From contig NZ_CP014691.1 in NCBI RefSeq assembly GCF_002005465.1, positions 3,343,861 through 3,407,860 on the forward strand: a DNA stretch of 64,000 nt, written 5' to 3'. This stretch comes from Neoasaia chiangmaiensis (lineage in GTDB: Bacteria > Pseudomonadota > Alphaproteobacteria > Acetobacterales > Acetobacteraceae). Below, piece after piece: positions 62,092 through 64,000 of the stretch. The notes below the pieces were generated by a model, which saw only the letters and a list, made by a program, of their open reading frames with translations, was not told where the DNA came from and searched no databases. Positions within the stretch are counted from its first letter, which is position 1; each line of letters begins with the position of its first letter. Made by a program: the position numbers and the translations under genes.

Positions 62092-63653
62092 CAGGCAGCC
62101 CTCGGCACGGCGGTGCGTGCCGCCATCCTGTAAAAGCGATCAAGCGTGTCGAAGCGATAGGCATCAAGCGATAGCCCATTGTGTTCACAGAGTCTCAAGA
62201 CAGCCTCCCTCATGTCTAGACGCGGCAAAAGGAAGAAATCTTTCGTTCGTTCATTGTGCTCGTCCATGCGTGTAGCGATGGTAAGATCGGGATTGAGCGC
62301 TGTGTCGAGGCGTAGCTTCCAGCGTACCGTTCCGGCCGAGGTAAGTATGGAGCGCATAATGGCAATGGAGACGGTAAATTCGGCATTGACGGTCATTAGA
62401 TCGGTCAAAGGGTCTCTTGTGGCGCGTCCACCGACTGACCCGATACCCGCAATTATTTCATTGATTACGGTTGGATGAAGAGCGCGCAGTTTCTTGTTAA
62501 TTTCGAGGTAGCGATAGTCGCGATCAGGTGAAAAGCCGACCAGGGAATAGGCTCGTAGCAAGCTGCCAAAACGCGAGCGATAGGCACTGCTCGAAGGGCA
62601 GTCCTCCGCTTCGTCGATGATGATGCCGGATAGCTGACCATGTCCCTCAAGTATCGACTTAAGTGCGACGAGCATGGCCTCGTTAGTCATTTTCTCCGAA
62701 CGGACATCAATGATGGCGCGCGCACGAAGGAAAATATTCTCATCGATGATCGGCTCGAACGCATTGTCGGTGCGAACCCAATTGTCCGGCTTATTGCGGA
62801 TATGAGCGCGTTTGAGTTTGAATGAGGTCCGTGCCCAGACGTTATGGCCAATATATTTCTCGTTGATAAGGATCTGGTGTACCGTACCCCGCGTCCATGG
62901 TCGGCCAAGGTCTGTCAAAATCGCGCGGGCGTTCAGTGCAATGGCGATATCGCGCTCGGGTCGTCCATCTTCGACGAACATCCGGTAAATGTCCCGGACA
63001 ATTGCGATCTCGTTCTCAGGACCGGGAACAAGAATGACGCGATCTGTGGCGATGCTTTTATGCTCACCACACTTAAGGCGGCTCTTGCGCTCTCCGTTCT
63101 GATCGACAAGCATCCGGCGAAGGCCGAAGCCGGCTGCTCCACCCTGGCGGAAGCCGCGCCGGATAAGGTTGGCCTGGCCAGCAAATACCTTGATCGATAG
63201 ATCGTGACTATAGGCTCCGGCCATGACTCGCTTGACCGTCTTGACGATGGAGGAGCCGATGCTGCCGTCGTTCTCGAACTGATCCGCACAATAGAGAACG
63301 TCTACGCCGGCACGGCGGCAGCGCAATTCATACATGGCTGCTTCGTCTGGATCTTGGAAGCGGCCCCAACGGCTGACATCATAAACAAAGATGGCACTAA
63401 AGTCAGCTCGACCGCCCTCTATGTCGTCAATTAACTTCGTAAAAGCATCCCGTCCATCGACGTTGAGGCCGCTCTTGCCGTCATCGGCGTAAGTACGGAC
63501 GATCTCGTAGCCGTGCGTGTCGGCATAGGCTCGGATAGCCACCGACTGATTGTCAGTCGAGAACTCCTGATGGTCGGTGGACATGCGAACATATTCGGCT
63601 GCTCGAAGCCGCCGACCATGATGTGTTGCACGCTGGCCCCAATCAATAACCAT
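62091..63653 (-). CDS. Serine recombinase linked to twin ParB-like genes
   Basis: 520 residues from the ATG at 63653 (a TTG at 63665 is possible). Resolvase domain with catalytic S25 in AAEYVRMSTDHQEFSTDNQ and VYDVSRWGRFQDPDEA; recombinase domain with GRPWTRGTVHQILINEKYIGHNVWAR. Unlike the recombinase at 57713 it has no Cys-rich zinc ribbon; the last 250 residues are of unknown fold. It starts the three-gene unit and is divergent from the HTH gene at 63725. Confidence 0.88.
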   Translation of the reverse strand: MVIDWGQRATHHGRRLRAAEYVRMSTDHQEFSTDNQSVAIRAYADTHGYEIVRTYADDGKSGLNVDGRDAFTKLIDDIEGGRADFSAIFVYDVSRWGRFQDPDEAAMYELRCRRAGVDVLYCADQFENDGSIGSSIVKTVKRVMAGAYSHDLSIKVFAGQANLIRRGFRQGGAAGFGLRRMLVDQNGERKSRLKCGEHKSIATDRVILVPGPENEIAIVRDIYRMFVEDGRPERDIAIALNARAILTDLGRPWTRGTVHQILINEKYIGHNVWARTSFKLKRAHIRNKPDNWVRTDNAFEPIIDENIFLRARAIIDVRSEKMTNEAMLVALKSILEGHGQLSGIIIDEAEDCPSSSAYRSRFGSLLRAYSLVGFSPDRDYRYLEINKKLRALHPTVINEIIAGIGSVGGRATRDPLTDLMTVNAEFTVSIAIMRSILTSAGTVRWKLRLDTALNPDLTIATRMDEHNERTKDFFLLPRLDMREAVLRLCEHNGLSLDAYRFDTLDRFYRMAARTAVPRAA

Positions 63654-63724
63654 TCCGACTTCCAAACATGTGTGGTCTGCGGCTTTCTATTGCAGCCGCA
63701 CCTTAAGCCGGAAGGATAGGCAAC

Positions 63725-64000
63725 ATGTTACCTAAAAGGGGCAATATTCGCCGGAAATCACCAGATAGATTTGCTCGAGAAATCGGGGAGGCTCTGCGAG
63801 GTGAACTGGGGGCGAGTCACAAGGCGATCAAAACGGTGATGGGATGGACAGGCGCGAGCGAGAGGAGTGCCAAGAACTGGTTAAGCGGTACGCACGGTCC
63901 TGGTGGTTGGCATCTCATTTTGCTGGCACGGCAGTCGGAGGCGGTGATTGCGGCCATTCTTCGTCTGGCGGAACGCGACCAGTTGATCCCCGGCGTAAGA
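63725..64000 (+). CDS. Helix-turn-helix protein, 3' end beyond the window
   Basis: The ATG at 63725 opens a frame that stays open to the window edge (92 codons). DRFAREIGEALRGELGASHKAIKTVMGWTGASERSAKNWLSGTHGP is a helix-turn-helix, and GWHLILLARQSEAVIAAILRLAER follows. I recall similar small proteins beside recombinases in alphaproteobacteria but cannot name a family. Starts about 70 bases from the recombinase gene and points away from it. Confidence 0.7.
   Translation, partial: MLPKRGNIRRKSPDRFAREIGEALRGELGASHKAIKTVMGWTGASERSAKNWLSGTHGPGGWHLILLARQSEAVIAAILRLAERDQLIPGVR

Noticed and set aside
1..64000. CRISPR array, tRNA or rRNA gene
   Set aside because: No regularly spaced direct repeats of array type and no tRNA or rRNA sequence was seen on either strand by reading; a covariance search would be decisive for tRNA.

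Overview
The window reads as accessory DNA of a high-GC alphaproteobacterium. The repA, DUF2840, traF-type peptidase, DUF736, DUF3363-relaxase and trb gene order, together with the gene content of the cargo, suggests an acetic acid bacterium (Acetobacteraceae) plasmid or integrative conjugative element. That placement is inferred from gene content; no rRNA or tRNA gene is present to test it.

Layout. (1) 1-8.3 kb: a RecD-like helicase cut by the window edge, a three-gene sce7726/sce7725/RES-toxin operon, a PD-(D/E)XK nuclease-like protein and a DUF6880 protein. This looks like a defence or conflict island. (2) 8.4-18.4 kb: an orphan DNA methyltransferase, a MarR-GNAT fusion, two DUF736 proteins, an XRE repressor, a frameshifted DUF2285 regulator, an AlpA-like HTH protein, the RepA replication initiator (with possible origin sequences inside its 3' end), DUF2840, a TraF-like signal peptidase, a lytic transglycosylase and a DUF3363 relaxase. 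(3) 18.5-21.4 kb: cargo of two alpha/beta hydrolases with a divergent LysR regulator, set inside the transfer region. (4) 21.5-34.2 kb: a CcdAB toxin-antitoxin pair, the coupling protein TraG, a CopG-like protein and a compact trbBCDEJLFGI mating-pair apparatus (type IV secretion) ending in DUF2274. (5) 34.2-35.7 kb: a LysR regulator and the decayed end of an RND efflux pump.

(6) 35.9-57.6 kb: a stress and detoxification island. A TetR regulator, aldehyde dehydrogenase, a FUSC-type exporter, oleate hydratase with a second TetR gene, a flavin monooxygenase, the dmeRF nickel/cobalt efflux pair, a DUF6632 protein, a NemA-type old yellow enzyme, NAD(P)-binding oxidoreductases, an NTF2-like protein, and a DJ-1/MDR/old-yellow-enzyme operon facing a LysR gene. 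Six copies of a GACCGGTC palindrome lie in promoter regions of this island only, in front of the first TetR gene, the aldehyde dehydrogenase, the DUF6632 gene, nemA and the NTF2-led operon. They suggest one electrophile-responsive regulon under the TetR protein encoded at 35940-36557.

(7) 57.7-64 kb: a large serine recombinase, a RelBE-type pair, then a second serine recombinase translationally linked to two ParB/RepB-like genes, with a divergent HTH gene running off the window. Several genes are broken: the DUF2285 regulator, a NADP-dependent oxidoreductase and the RND permease. The best candidates for something undescribed are the sce7726/sce7725/RES operon with its nuclease neighbour, the GACCGGTC regulon, and the recombinase plus twin ParB-like cassette.
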